Shown: piece after piece, positions 31,137-43,858 of the stretch
Position numbering within the stretch: the first letter of the stretch is position 1
How the letters are laid out: every line of letters starts with the position of its first letter
Notes under the pieces: model-generated
Told to the model about the DNA's origin: nothing
The model's database searches: none
What the model saw: the letters and a program-made list of their open reading frames with translations, nothing else
Made by a program: the position numbers and the translations under genes
Source of the DNA: Sphaerolaimus hirsutus
Lineage: Eukaryota > Nematoda > Chromadorea > Monhysterida > Sphaerolaimidae
NCBI GenBank assembly: GCA_964036195.1
Contig: OZ038455.1
Coordinates: forward strand, 16,695,855-16,759,854
Length of the DNA stretch: 64,000 nucleotides
Direction: 5' to 3'

Positions 31137-32040
31137 TGATGACACTGCACCCAGTATGTATACCGCGACATATATTTATAGGATTAAGTCATCCATGAGT
31201 TGTGTCGATGACAACATATTTATATTTTACTGTGTTTATTGAAGAAGAGTGAGTGAAGTGTACTCATATTGTGTAGGGTTGGCAAAATATCATAAGAAAA
31301 AATTAAATAGAAAATTGAAAACAAATAAAATGGAAAATTGAGGGATAAAATAGGATGGACAATTGAAGAATAAATAATAAAAAATTTACAAACATTTTTG
31401 TGCAAAAATGTTTATAATTTTTGTAAAATAGTTGTAAAATCAAGTGTCTGAGTGTCAACAGTCACATAAAATGCCCTATAGAATGTCAAATGTCATGAAA
31501 AGTGTCAAAAGTCTTGAAAAATTCTCTGGAAAATGTTGTGCATGGTGTCAGAAGGGACCATGAAAACCTTCAGTACTTATTCAGGAAGAAAAGGGGAAAA
31601 AGTAGCTAAAAGTAAAATCCACACAAAGTAGGTGGAAAAAGGCTAAAAATAGGTACATAAGCATACATAGTCCAACCAATAGCTGAAAAGGAAATAAAAC
31701 ATGTGAACTAGTAGTGATTTTGAAGGTAGAAAATATATAAAAAAGTGTGAAAATTTGTGATTTTGAGCAAATATTGGGGTAAATATGAATGACATGATTA
31801 TGTAGAACTACAAATTTTTTTACAATTTTACTTAAATTGTAAAATTGATAAATTATTTTTTTTTAATGAAATTTAGCCATGCACACAATCTGTAAAATTA
31901 CACATCACTCACTCTTCTACAATAAATACAGTAAAATATAAAGATATTGTCATCGACACAACTTATGGATGCCATTAGCCTGTAAATATACATTGCGGTA
32001 TACATGTTCAGCGGAATGTCATCCATGAGATGTGTCGGAC
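31137..32040. repeat. TGTCATCC foldback, ~900 bp
   Basis: Arms 31150-31250 and 31900-32020 are inverted copies (GTCATCCATGAGTTGTGTCG; TATTTTACTGTGTTTATTG). The loop holds an AAAATGGAAAATTGA-type AT repeat. Confidence 0.55.
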
Positions 32041-32329
32041 CATTCAATTACTGCATTACGTATGTGTACTGAATGAATACTGAATACAATTTATATGTAC
32101 TCAACAATTTGTGGATATTTTTGAGTTTATACCCATTGTGCATCATGCAAAACGCATTGTGTGTCAAAAGTTGCATAAAATTACTGAAAATGTCAATTGT
32201 AATGAAAGTGTCAACCATCACACAAAATGCTGTGTATAATGTCAAATGTCATGCAAAGTCTCAAAAGTCTAGTAAAGTGGTCTGCAAAATTTCATGCAAA
32301 TTGTGAGAAGTCATGTAAAGTGATGTAAA

Positions 32330-32570
32330 TATACTCCGGTTACCTTACACCTTGCACGCGTGGTTCCCGCTGGAAGTGTGCCAACGATGGTTAACGCGTG
32401 CGAGTTTCATAAAAAGATGACAAAATTGATTGTTGTTATAATGGTATTCATTAACATATTCACATCGATGATTTTTTGTCATCTTTTAACGGAAATCGCA
32501 TGATTAAAAAATCATTGGCACCTTTCCAACAAGAGACATAAATCAGTGCGAGGGCAGAGTATCATGTACG
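32330..32570. repeat. Dispersed repeat, inverted copy of 27575-27842
   Basis: CGCGTGGTTCCCGCTGGAAG and AAAAGATGACAAAATTGATTG segments match the other copy in reverse orientation. Inside the 5.8-kb element. Confidence 0.5.
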
Positions 32571-33407
32571 TCGAGTATATGTATATGTGACTCTTGTATG
32601 ACACTTGTCTATAACTGGGTCGAGTGCCGAGAATAAGCAAACACAGGTGCAGTTGCTCCGCGCATTTATCCCATTTTTCCGCGTTATTTCGTTTGCAATT
32701 TTCCTTATTTTTGCTGCTTTGTTTGAGCACATCATATTTTTCTATCATTTTTTGGATATCATTATCATTTTGGATTTTTCTATCAGGGGTAGTTTTCCAT
32801 ACTAATTTTTATGCATTATCGCGGCAATTGGGACCAAATTCAGGATAGATACACGCTGTATATTTCAAACTGGGTAGATTGAGAAATTGCGCAATAAAAT
32901 AGCAAGCAACAAATCAGATGTCTAAATGATTGCAAGCCTACACAGCATATCCCACCTACACCACTCGCGCCACGGAGTATCTACATAGGCTAGGAAATAA
33001 CGCGCTCCATGATTCAATTGCATAAAGTTTGTTGGTAAAGTAATTAGTCCAATGGCTTCGCGCACGCTAGTGATTACCTATGTCATTTATAATTAGATAA
33101 TTATACATGGTATTTTTGGCGGTAAACTATTTCATATTTTCAAAGATGGTAGACACAAATTGACATAATTGCGCGCTGTAAAAACTCCCTAAAATGTGAA
33201 ACCTCACATGCATCATTATAAACTTGACTTGTTGACTTAATGAATTTTCAAAATGTTGACTTAATGAATTTTCAAAATGTCAACTAAATTTTCGCTCAAT
33301 TTCGATCACAGAACAATTTTCAAGGGCACATGCCGCAATGTTGCAAAGGAATCAATATTGCTATGCACATTTGAACGTAAAGCCTCAGATAAAACATTCT
33401 ATAATGC
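32571..33407. other. No gene seen
   Basis: Interior of the 5.8-kb element; no recognisable coding or repeat structure. Confidence 0.35.
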
Positions 33408-33826
33408 TAGGGTTGGTAAACCACACTGACCCGAACTGAACCGAGTCAAATCGTGATAATTGAGACCGAGAAACATCAACCGGAACCGAAACTCAAAACT
33501 CAAATATGTGAACCAGATCCTATAGGTATTCAAACATAATACCGGAGCCTAGCTTGAAACTCACTCACAAAAGTACTCACTTCTATGTTCTCTGGGAAAA
33601 TACTATTTTACTCACATTTACTTCGAAAAATTAAAAAAGTATTCTTATCTGTACTCAGAGGGTAAGTAAATAACTAAATACTTTGGAAAAAGTATGGCTA
33701 TTTTTACAACTTTGCTATCCACATAAATCCGATAATTTCAATGCTCATTTATGAAAATTGGGTGATACCGATTTTTCCAATAGAGAACGAGAACCGGAAC
33801 CGAAAATTTTGAAATGTCCAACACTA
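33408..33826. mobile_element. hAT-like GAACCGAA-word element
   Basis: TAGGGTTGGTAAACC to AAATGTCCAACACTA, with AACCGAAACTC words. A GTACTCACTT (TTGTTAAAAGTA-family) segment sits inside (33560-33720). The flanks do not match as a duplication. Confidence 0.5.
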
Positions 33827-34335
33827 ATTGCAACCTGCATGCGCAACCTACGAATGTGCCATGGAGTCTATTACACCACCTCAATTTGCACCTAGAGTAT
33901 GCACAGTTCTGATAAATTTTGTAATTAACAATTCCAGTGCAAAAACTAAATATTTTGATGAAAACTGTATAATTTTTGGTTCATGACGTTGGTTCAGTTA
34001 TCAGATCAGTGATGGTAGGTTTCCATACTAAGTGTGATGTCTGCCGAGTACATTGATAACACGCTTTAATGCGCTAAGTGTAAAATTAACTGAGCCACCC
34101 CTTATCCTGTGTGAAATGAATATTAACTACAGCGGTGATAAATACATGAAGCGTCCACTTTTAACAGTCGATAACTAAAATTTCAAACTATTTCAAAAAT
34201 TGAGCAGGGAAATTACATCTAGGTAGGTAGAATAGGTCCCGCCCTTCATTTTTTTAAGGTCACGGTTTTTGCGATAGCGATGTGATAGTGAATTGATGCG
34301 CGCAGGGCTGATATCCCAGTTTTTTTTACTTAATC
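33827..34335. other. No gene seen
   Basis: Unique-looking AT-rich DNA before the right-hand GTATGTGCCC array. Confidence 0.3.
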
Positions 34336-34931
34336 TAAAAATGTCTTTTCAAATGTGTATGTGCCCGCGCTGGGGAACATACAATCACCTCGGAATTATG
34401 TATGTGCCCAGTAACGGGAACATACGGACTTCTAAAAAAATGTATGTGCCCGCGTTTTGGAAACATACACGCGCGAGCGCGCGTGCATGTGCCCAGCCGC
34501 GGGCACATACAAACATGCATGTGCCCGGTAGTTTGGGCACATACAAACTGAAAACGAAATGTATGTTTCCAAGTTTGGGCACATGCAAATTTGTATGTGC
34601 CCAGTGTACCCCAGTTTGTATGTGCCCCTCCCGGACAGCCTGTTCTATACTCGGCGAACCGCAAAGTATTTATGCGTATAAAATTACTCACGTCTTAGAC
34701 GATAACGCGCGAGCAGAGCAGGATGCACGCCACGCACGCACTTTCACAAACGAAAAATATTCACAAAAAAGGCGGAGCGAAATATTGGTCTGTCGCAATA
34801 GTTTTTGCCGTTTCCGCATGGTCTCCCATTGAATCGTTCTGGATCGTGCGGTTTCAGCAGGAGTATATAAGCTGGTATTACAGCTCCACGTATAACTCAA
34901 AATAAAAGTTTACCACTGAATTGATTGCATA

Positions 34932-35028
34932 CCGTATTTCTTCTAATAGAAGAGCGCAGTTCTATTTTTTCGTCAACTTTTTTACCTGCCGTTCTTTTGG
35001 AGGTGCCATTCTATTAGAAGAAAGACGG
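34932..35028. mobile_element. 97-bp CCGTATTTC MITE, CTAATAGAACGG vocabulary
   Basis: CCGTATTTCTTCTAATAGAAG to CTATTAGAAGAAAGACGG; TA on the left flank. Nearly only the termini plus two GCCGTTCTTTTGG words. Confidence 0.75.
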
Positions 35029-36025
35029 TTAATGGTGATGACATTACACGTCTCCAACTTTATGTTTCCGACTGATTATATTTACATCGAAATTTCTTTG
35101 AAAAATCATTTACACCGGAAACGGTGAACCGGATATGCATGTTGAGTTTCGGATATGATTAAGAGATGGATTAGGTAGTAGTACTGGCTCCTCTTTTATG
35201 TAATCAATTACATTGCGGTAAAATGTTTTGCTTGAATTAATTCCAGCTTACCTATATACCCCGGTTGGAACCCACTGGGATCGGACGATCCAACGGGAAA
35301 CGAGCCGGAAATAAAACAACTTTCTTCCACGTGCGACTGACCAATAGGTACAAGCGACAGATGTTTTCTTCCTGAAACGTATTTTGGGCAATTTTTATTT
35401 TATCAACAAGATGTAGTTTTTCCTTCAGAGAAACGCATTGCATGCGGTCCGCAGAGTATACTGGTTATTGTATTGAAAACTGCCATTTTATCGGATGTTG
35501 CCATTCTATTTTTTTCGTGAGTGTGAAAATAAGTGCCATTCCACTGGATGTCCTTCTATTGGATTGTGGAATCCCCGATGCCATTCTGTTATCAGAAATA
35601 TGCTATAACTGTGAGGAGACAACTGTAATTAATTGTGAGGAATTTTACAATGATCCTTCAAAATTTCAGTTGTTTAAATGTACACACATTTACCCGAAAA
35701 ATACGCGTACGTGGTAATTACATTTTCATACTTTAAAAAAGTAATGTAAACACTCAGTTTTACGCGAACATTTTAAAAGTACACGCGTACAGAGAAAATG
35801 TACTTTTCATAGCTAAAATCACAATTTCCTGTTGCTAAAATAAAAAAATTTTGAAGACATCCTATCATTTTTCTGAAAAATACTAAATATTTCACTAAAA
35901 AACGACATCTACCTATTATGTCTTACAGTGTAAAACTCACTCTCACATGTAAAAAGTAGTAGCTTTTACATTTTCCTGGGTAAAGATATTAGCATTTACA
36001 TTTTCCTGGAAAAAAGTGTTTTAGA
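35029..36025. other. No gene; decayed repeat words
   Basis: About 35480-35600 carries degenerate GCCATTCTATTGGA words of the CTAATAGAACGG type, and 35690-35810 ACGCGTACGTGG-type words. No bordered element or gene. Confidence 0.35.
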
Positions 36026-36361
36026 CAGCGTTCACACTGCATTTTTGTGATGACTCCGACAACACTTGAAAAAGTTCCATATTCATGAGTGAATGTGGTA
36101 AAGTGTACATACCACCTAGGTGTATATGCATGTCAAATTTCAGATGAATCGTGTGTGTTGCTCAAGAGTTCTGCATGTTTATAAAAAAATTAGCCATTGT
36201 CTGAGCCAGACAGGTGCGCCGACAATTTAAAAAAAAGTGGTTGTCACATTGCGAGAGTGTGACGAGACGACAAGTAAAATATTTGATCTAGCCGTCATGT
36301 GACGGTTAAAAATGAGCATGGTTAAAAAAGGGTTGCTACTTGTCGCCAATAACGAGGCTGA

Positions 36362-36592
36362 CCTGGGGGCAATCCCAAGCCCTGTAAAGTGTAAAGTAAA
36401 GTGTCAAATGTAAAGTCAAATGCAACGTAAAGTGTCAATCAAAACAAAAAAAGAAAAGATTTTCTTACTGAACTTTGCATGACAATTGACACTTTACTTT
36501 GCATTTGACTTTACATTTGACACTTTTCTTTGCATTTGACTTTAAATTTGACACTTTACTTTACACTTTACAGGGCTTGGGATTGCCACCTG
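36362..36592. mobile_element. TGTAAAGTGTC-word foldback element
   Basis: CTGGGGGCAATCCCAAGCC to GGCTTGGGATTGCCACCTG, nearly perfect inverted ends; TGTAAAGTGTCAAATG words between. Confidence 0.75.
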
Positions 36593-36655
36593 TCGTCAGA
36601 CTCGTGAAAATCTGCAAAAAAATAGATTTGTCATCACAAAACGGTCTGTGACGAG

Positions 36656-37798
36656 TAACGATGGCAAAAAAGATTCGAAAATTCGAAAACATTTTCGAAT
36701 TTTCGAATTTTTTCGGAATTTTCGAATTTTTATTTCGCCCCTAGAAAAAACACTTAAAAATCGATTTATTTTTCAAAAAATTCGAAAATTCGAAAATAGT
36801 TTTCGAATTTTTTAGGGAATTCAAGGCAACAAAACACACTGTTAAGTTCAACGTGCTAAATAAATCAACAATTGATACGCGGCGCTGTATGGAAAAGCGA
36901 AACGTAACGAAAAAAACGTTGATATGTCATCCACGGCGGAAGAGGCGGACTTCGACACATCCGTTTTTTTATACTGTATTTTCTCGAAATATCCCCCTCA
37001 AATACCCACCTCAAAATTAACACTATTAATTTATAAACCCCCCTCGAAATACCACCCCCCCCCCCCCAATTTGGTGTATAGAGAACGTAATGCAGTTTGT
37101 GATCTGGGAAACACAGAACACACGTTAAAAACAATGACTGTGTTGTGTAGAACAGGGGTTTGTACCATCTACGTAATATAAGTATATAGAGTCTTATAAA
37201 AGGCAGTTTTTGTTGCATTTTTTGACATCTGTGTTACCTACAAACAACAATTTGGTACAATTTCTGGCAAAATAATACACCCCCCTCGAAATACCCACCC
37301 TCGTTTAACCCCCCAAGTTTCCACTCTGAAAAAATAATATTTAAAGCCAATTTTGTATTTTATGCCGATATTTTATTTGACGTCAATTTTTAAATTGTTG
37401 TTTTTATTGCCTTCACTCTGTTGGTGAATTCAATGTATCAATGTGTGAATTAAATGAAGAAGCACGCGTTTGCATAACTCATTCCACCATTTTTAATGCT
37501 TATTTATGGTTAAAATAGGGTCATAACAACTGAGCAGAACATGAAGACAGTCCAAATTCTGTGTTTAAAGCTTAAGATTCAATATTTTTCCAAAAAAATT
37601 CGAAAATTATTTGAAAAAATTCGAAAACTAGCCAAAAAAAATCGAAAATTGCCAAAAAAGATTCGAAAATTCGAAATTCGAGAATTGAATTCAAAATTCG
37701 AAAATTATTTTGAAGAAAAATTCGAAAATTCGAAAATTCATTTCAGAAAAAACACTTAAAAATTTAAATACTTTTTTTTCGACTGTTTGCCATCGTTA
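36656..37798. mobile_element. hAT-like TTCGAAAA element with perfect 8-bp TSD
   Basis: TAACGATGGCAAAAAAG to GTTTGCCATCGTTA, flanked by gtgacgag on both sides (36648-36655, 37799-37806). Carries a nested MITE; its right 600 bp closely match 9500-10165. Confidence 0.88.
36974..37339. mobile_element. CCGTATTTC/poly-C MITE nested in hAT-like element
   Basis: Starts CTGTATTTTCTCGAAATATC; the right terminus has lost CGGTA compared with the copy ending at 9699. Core shared with 15665-16072. Confidence 0.7.
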
Positions 37799-37848
37799 GT
37801 GACGAGTAAGATCTGTTGTTGTCACACAAGTGCAGTGTGAAAGGGGCC

Positions 37849-39262
37849 TTACTCACATTTACGCATGAGTATGAGTAAAAAAAGTATTTTACATTTTCTG
37901 TACTTTGTGGTGAGTAAAAAATACTTTCATTTACATATACTTTTTTTAAAAAGTTCAGTAATTCTAACAACTCTGCTCCACACACCAATCCTGGAACATT
38001 TCACACCACTAGTTCTAAATATTTCGATTTTAGAGTGGCTTGTTTGCGTGCAGAAATGGCCTGGAAACTCGCTGCATGTGGATAGATAGCATTTCCTGCA
38101 TTTGAGCAGTTGTGCGTGTGGTCGCTCCATTTGCATTTGTGCACAACATTTGCTGCTTGTTCCTCTCACTCTCAGGCAGTGCTTTTTGTTTTGATCTACC
38201 TAGTATCATACAATATTTACGTAACCCTTGATGTACCTTCTAAAGTGCCACTAACAACAGATTCTAAATATGATGGCGATAAATTTCAAAAAAAATTTAT
38301 CTGCAGTATTTTATTAGGCTTACACTTTTCTTCATGATATTTTCTTGCGTGTACTTTAGATGTACTCATAACAGTTCTTTTGGATACTGTTTAAATGTGA
38401 AATTTCGGATACACACTTTAATATAAACAACAACAGACTATCGAGCTGGAAAATGGAGAATAAGCCAAACAAAAAGAAATTTCAGCCAGAAAATGGAAAA
38501 AATGGAAACATGGAAACGGAAATGGAAAAAATTATCAGCCGGAAATTGGAAATGGAAGAACTTTTTCTTTCAGAAACCAGAAATGGAAAACTGAAAATTG
38601 ACAGTTCATGCTCTAATTGGAATTGATGCAGACATGTGCAGTGCGATGTTGTTGCATGCATACCCACATGCGTGAAGGTTAATAGCCTGTGCATTTGACA
38701 ACTAGTGCTCATCATGTGACTGAATGAATGCGAGACTTGAGCTCAACATTCTCATTCAACCAAACAATTGATGAGCAGCAATTTTGGATGAAACACTGAT
38801 TATCTTATCGGTCAGAGTACCGAGCAACCAAAAGGTAACCGCTAAAAAGAATAATTCCTCCTGTGGGATGAGTGGGAAAAAACCGCTTTGCGTTAACAAC
38901 ATTCAGTGAAGCCAGCTGGTCCAGATATGCCTGTTCCGATTACACAGTGATATAAATGCATTACATTCCTCGATTGATAGAATTCCTCCAATTAAGGTGG
39001 AGTTTTCGGATTAAAGGAACCCTATTTTTAAAAAACTTTTTATTTTCCATAAGTTTTTCTGAAAATTCTGATATAGAAAGTTCACCGCTTCTAAACGAGC
39101 TAGATTTCAAATACCAAGTAAACAAAAACTGATGAAAAAATAACTGCAAGCCGATATGCACGACTTATTGAACACACCAAGTGATTTCAATTAGTTTGAT
39201 GTAAGCTGCTTGCGTATCATGTCGGATGACATATTTGTGCGTGCAGAATGATTCATTCATAT
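37849..39262. other. No gene; GTACTCGAGTA-family right end and TGGAAA-rich repeat
   Basis: A right end TTCTAACAACTCTG at 37975 lacks a left partner. About 38448-38600 is a degenerate TGGAAA repeat (GGAAATGGAAAA). The rest is unassigned. Confidence 0.35.
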
Positions 39263-39745
39263 CAGAGTTGTTAAAAGTACCAAACTTTTGTCAATGTATA
39301 CATAACTGTAAAGTATTTCTTTTTTTACTCACCCCCCAGGCCCCAAGAAATTTTTGTTACTTTTACTTGTGAGTAAACCTAAGTAGAATCTTTTTGTGTT
39401 TGGAAAACGGAAAAGATTTTGAACGTTTTTGCCCATATTTTTGCTCAAAATCACTTATTTTTATACTCTTTGCCCCTTTTCACGTTCAAATTCACTAGTA
39501 AATGGGCTTTTCAGCTTTTTGGATATAAATATGCATTGCATATACCTAATTTAGATATATACCCATTTTTCCTATTTTTAGCTTTTTTTCCATACTATGC
39601 CTAGAAAAATCCTATATAAAAGCATACGTTGTACCAGCATATCTGAAATACGTTTTATGTACTCATGTACAGGTACTTTTTTCAGAGGAAACGTAAACGT
39701 AAATACATATTTATCGACTAAACATAAATAAGCTTTAACAACTAT
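39263..39745. mobile_element. hAT-like GTACTCGAGTA-family element
   Basis: CAGAGTTGTTAAAAGTACC to GCTTTAACAACTATG. Flanks attcatat and gttcatgt match 6 of 8, both differences transitions. Confidence 0.7.
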
Positions 39746-39911
39746 GGTTCATGTATATACCATAATGCAGAGTGATGAATTATCGCGAACACAATGCTAC
39801 TGAACCCAATTCATTACATTTTAGCTAAATATTTTATAACAATGTATTTCAAATCTCAGTCTGCTGCATTGGTTAGGAACTTTGTGCGGTTGTGGCGACA
39901 GAAAATAAATA

Positions 39912-40255
39912 CCGTATTTCCTCGAAATACCCCCAGGGGGTTTATTTTTTTAGAGTGGAAATTTTGAGGGGGGTATTTCGAGGGGGGCTTATTCGAGGGG
40001 GGTTTTTATTTCGTCCGAAATTCACGAAATTCATAGTAAAGAGTACGGTTTTATGTACCCGAAACGTGTCCAAGTATCTGCGATGCAAACTGCGACCAAT
40101 ATATACATCAGGTACATTGCATACATGATGTACATCATTTCAGACGGGGGTATTCTTCGAGGGGGGGAGTATTCTTTCCCCAGCTCAAAAACACCTGGGG
40201 GTATTTCGGGGGGGGGGGGTTAATTCAAGGGGGCGGGTATTTCGAGGAAATACGG
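39912..40255. mobile_element. CCGTATTTC/poly-G MITE
   Basis: CCGTATTTCCTCGAAATACC to GAGGAAATACGG between TA dinucleotides; core variant with ACATGATGTACATCATTTC. Confidence 0.82.
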
Positions 40256-41710
40256 TAAATACCTAGTTAGTGTTTATGCGTGCATCAATAATCCATATCC
40301 CACATGTTCCCCGTGTGTTTTTTTGCCGACCTCTTTCTGCAAACTGCGCAATTGGGTAACTTTTTGACAGTGTGGTATCATTTTGGAACATTCGACGTTT
40401 GCATACTTGCAAAGTGAAATGTTGGTATAAAAGTACAGAAAAAGCTGTCGAAAAGAGTTTGGCAAACTTTCAATTTCTAGAGCGAACCTGTCTTAAGAAT
40501 AGTAAGCTTTTTCACCATTTTGCTAAACGAACAGACCCTTTTGTCTGTATAGTAGTGTATTTTGTCGCTCTGACTGTTTGCCGGCGGCAGCGATGAACAA
40601 ATATGCTGTAACCTGGCAACCTACAAATTAATTGCGGAATTACAAAAACTGTGAAAAATTGAAGAAAATTTTTTGCAAGTTATGTGGGAACTGCAAATAT
40701 TTTTCACTTTTCACTGCAAAACGCACACTTGTGCGCATTCAGTGTCTCGTAACTTTCGCGTTGGTTATGTGTTTCAAGTTTCTAAGTATTTATGTATTGT
40801 ATTTATTATAAACTGTACTCAGCTGAACTACTTCTGTGCTGCTTTTGGATCTAGTGTTGACTTAAATGAGCTTTTTTCCTTTGTTTTTACTGCAATAGAT
40901 TGCACATTTGTCTAGTAAAAAATTTAACTGCACATTTATGACCAGACTAACCACATCAATATTATTGATTACTTAAGCACTTGATTAATTCAGTGTATAG
41001 AAAATAATTTTTGATATTTTGTAACATTTAGATCATCAATGTTCCGAATTGCCGCCTAGCTGTTATCGATGCATTGTTCCATCGTTTTTGTACCACCCTG
41101 TCCATTAATTTGAATTTTCTTAGTGTTGTTGAGCATTTTGTATTGAAATACTTATGTACCCATTTTCAGTGCATATCGCATGAGTGCAGTTACTTTTTGT
41201 TTGTACATGACCCTGTTTTATGATTTCTAAAAAATGCTGAACCCTGTCCACAGTAGGCAGCACCACCATTTTATACAAAAACCATCTTTGAAATATTTTT
41301 GTGTTACCAGTAACCCGAGTATTTTGTGTATTCGGGAAGCATAACAAAGTGTAGGGGTAATTGCTGAAAGCCTGAAAGCATAATGTTAGGCTGCCACATA
41401 AGTAAAAATATCCCAAATACCTGCAAGAAACTGGAGTGTTCTGGGTAAACAAAATGCACTTTTGCAACTCATCTTACTGCCAAACTGGTGATTATTATTA
41501 CCCAATAACATGTTTCATTTATTTATTTATTTCAATAATTTTTCAAAAAAATTTAGGAGGTTGTGAAAGAAAAAAAGAAAGAAAACCATATGATCAATTT
41601 TAAAACTAGAGAAGAATCAACATCAATGAAAAAGTAACCTTTAGTTGGGAAAGTATTCTATTCTTTTAAGGGTAACTTTATGAAATTTATCACTCAGAGA
41701 AACACTCCAG
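40256..41710. other. No gene seen
   Basis: Unique-looking DNA with only short frames; no convincing splice-bounded coding stretch. Confidence 0.4.
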
Positions 41711-42505
41711 CAGAGTTGCGAAAGTGTATTTACACTTACCCGAAATACCCGGGTAAATGGGTATTTATATTTACACTTACACTTACACTTTCATAAAATA
41801 TCTATACACTTTTTTTACACTTTCCTGAGCAAAATACCCGGGTACAGAAAGTGTATTTTTTTCTTTCAGATGGCCCTGTTTTATGCTTTTGAGAAAGCAT
41901 AAAATAGGGTCATGCACAAAAAATAACTGCACAGTGCACACATGCAGTTATGCATTGAATGTAGAAAATATGGCAAAAGTACAAAGTAGCCTTTGATCTC
42001 CAACCTTTGATCAGTACTCATGGTATTCTACAGTTTCATCATACTTTTGTAAAAAGGAGATGATCAATGGAAATTCACCAGCTGGACACAAAGTCATCTG
42101 GCTTTTGCATTGACATTTGCTGCATGTCCAATCTTGCATTTAAGCAGTGTGTATCGCATCGCATTGCTTAATCAGTAGATATCAACACTGAAAAAGTGCC
42201 ATTATGAGTGAACTTCATACCACTACAGTATTTGCTACAGTCTGAAATGTTTCATAAAAGGCAGTAAAATGTGAATGATGCATAAAAATGACAAATATAG
42301 TGATCTAAAGGTGAAAACAGTGTTGTATTCTAATGCTCAACAGTGAAAGATCTTTCTAAAAAAATTTTTTTACACTTACACTTTTTTTCACTTTCCTAGG
42401 TCTTTTAAAATACCTTACACTTTTGGTATCCATACTCAAAATTTGGAAAGTGTATTTACACTTACACTTACACTTTCCAAAAATACCGGTATTTTAACAA
42501 CTCTG
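41711..42505. mobile_element. hAT-like CAGAGTTG element with perfect 8-bp TSD
   Basis: CAGAGTTGCGAAAGTG to ATTTTAACAACTCTG, flanked by cactccag at 41703-41710 and 42506-42513. Words are AGTGTATTTACACTT and CCCGGGTA, unlike other CAGAGTTG elements. Confidence 0.85.
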
Positions 42506-43284
42506 CACTCCAGGACATTTGAACAGACAATACAAAAAACCCTAAAAAGTCCGATGTTATTAGGCATTATTAGTTGAGTATAGTACGCTTTAAAGTAAAA
42601 GTAAAAACACTTTAACATCTACATATTTAAAAAGATCAATTAAAAGGGTCTCTCTGTGGAAAACATTGCACTTCTTTCTTCCCATTTGTATTATACACGG
42701 CAATTGTTTTCGTACAGCTGTACCTAAGTAAATGGATACTGCGATAGGTGATATTATTTAGTGCATTTGTCTGTCTCGACTACAAAACTGATTTTGGCAC
42801 TAGTTAGCATATATATTACCCTGAATCGCTGTGAGAGAGAAGTTAAACATCAAAATGATTAATGTTCGAATGCACTGCAAATGTTCATTGCATTGCAACT
42901 AATATCTCAATTTCATTTGCGAGTGTGTCAGTGATGAAAAGCTCATTTTGTAGTATAAACAGTACAGAACTATTTTACTTGGGTATAATATTTTTCTGTT
43001 TCATTTTTGTGCTCAATACTACAGTATTAAGTTTTTCTGAGTTAATCAACTGTTGAACCTCACCTTATGAGGAGATTGAAAAATTTATGGAAATTGCTAT
43101 CCGCAATCGGGTGATTAAATGCATTTCAATTTACCATACTTCCTCGAAATACGCCCATGGTGTCCTCCACGAAATACCTCAATACTATGTAAATTCGGGT
43201 GTAAATTCGAGGTATTCAATGGGGACTATTCGATTATTGTTCAGGTTATTGTTTCGATTTTCGTGAAAGTTCGTATCCAATGTA
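42506..43284. other. No gene seen
   Basis: AT-rich; 43135-43215 has decayed CCTCGAAATACGCC words of the poly-C MITE type. Confidence 0.3.
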
Positions 43285-43657
43285 CCGTATTTCTTCTAAT
43301 AGAATAGCGCCGTTCTATTTATTTCGTCAACTTTTTTACCTGCCGCTGTATTAGAGGTGCCGTTCTATTGGAGGCTGCCGTTCTATTTTTTTCACCAATT
43401 TTTTTCAGTGATTTCTCATTTCAGAGCCTAATTTTTTTATGAAGCCTGAGAAATATTTTAATATCAGAGCATCAATTCGAGATTTACATACCTTTTTTGA
43501 TGCTTAGAAAGTTCTCATCAACCATTTTTTTGTCCTTTGGCACACTCCCACCATTATCTAACCTGCCGTTCTATTGAAGGTGCCGTTCTATTGGAGGTGC
43601 CGTTCTATTGGAGGTGCTGTTCTATTGGAGGTGTGCCGTTCTATTAGATGAATACGG
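43285..43657. mobile_element. CCGTATTTC MITE, CTAATAGAACGG vocabulary
   Basis: CCGTATTTCTTCTAATAG to CTATTAGATGAATACGG between TA dinucleotides; repeated GCCGTTCTATTGGAGGT. Confidence 0.8.
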
Positions 43658-43858
43658 TATTCATATAGGTAAACATATCTTTTCGACGGATCAGCACGGT
43701 CCGGGCGCAGTTTTATTTGTGTGTGCTCTGCTATTTAGGTTTGTATTTACCGAATTTCCTCGAAACACCCCCCCCTTCAATTGACCCTCTAAAAAATTTG
43801 TGTTTACGTTGATACCTGTGATATTTGTGCCATCTACGTTGATATGTCGAAATAGGTA

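Larger units (their letters stand above)
28836..34642. mobile_element. 5.8-kb GTATGTGCCC-word element with perfect 8-bp TSD
   Basis: Left end CAGGCTGTCCGGGAGGGGCA, right end CCCCTCCCGGACAGCCTG, perfect inverted repeats, with ttctatac on both flanks (28828-28835, 34643-34650). Each end carries about 310 bp of degenerate GTATGTGCCC...GGGCACATAC hairpins (28850-29165, 34340-34635). The 5.2 kb interior shows no transposase frame and contains other repeats. Confidence 0.8.
36026..37848. mobile_element. TTCACACTGCA-ended element hosting a nest
   Basis: Left TTCACACTGCATTTTTGTGA and right GTCACACAAGTGCAGTGTGAA are imperfect inverted ends. The interior repeats GTCTGAGCCAGACA and GTGTGACGAGACGAC words. 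Contains 36362-36592 and 36656-37798. Confidence 0.5.

Noticed and set aside
28838-34640. CRISPR-like array of GTATGTGCCC repeats
   Set aside because: Units vary in length and alternate orientation within each end, and the arrays are the subtermini of a transposon with a target duplication in a eukaryotic genome.
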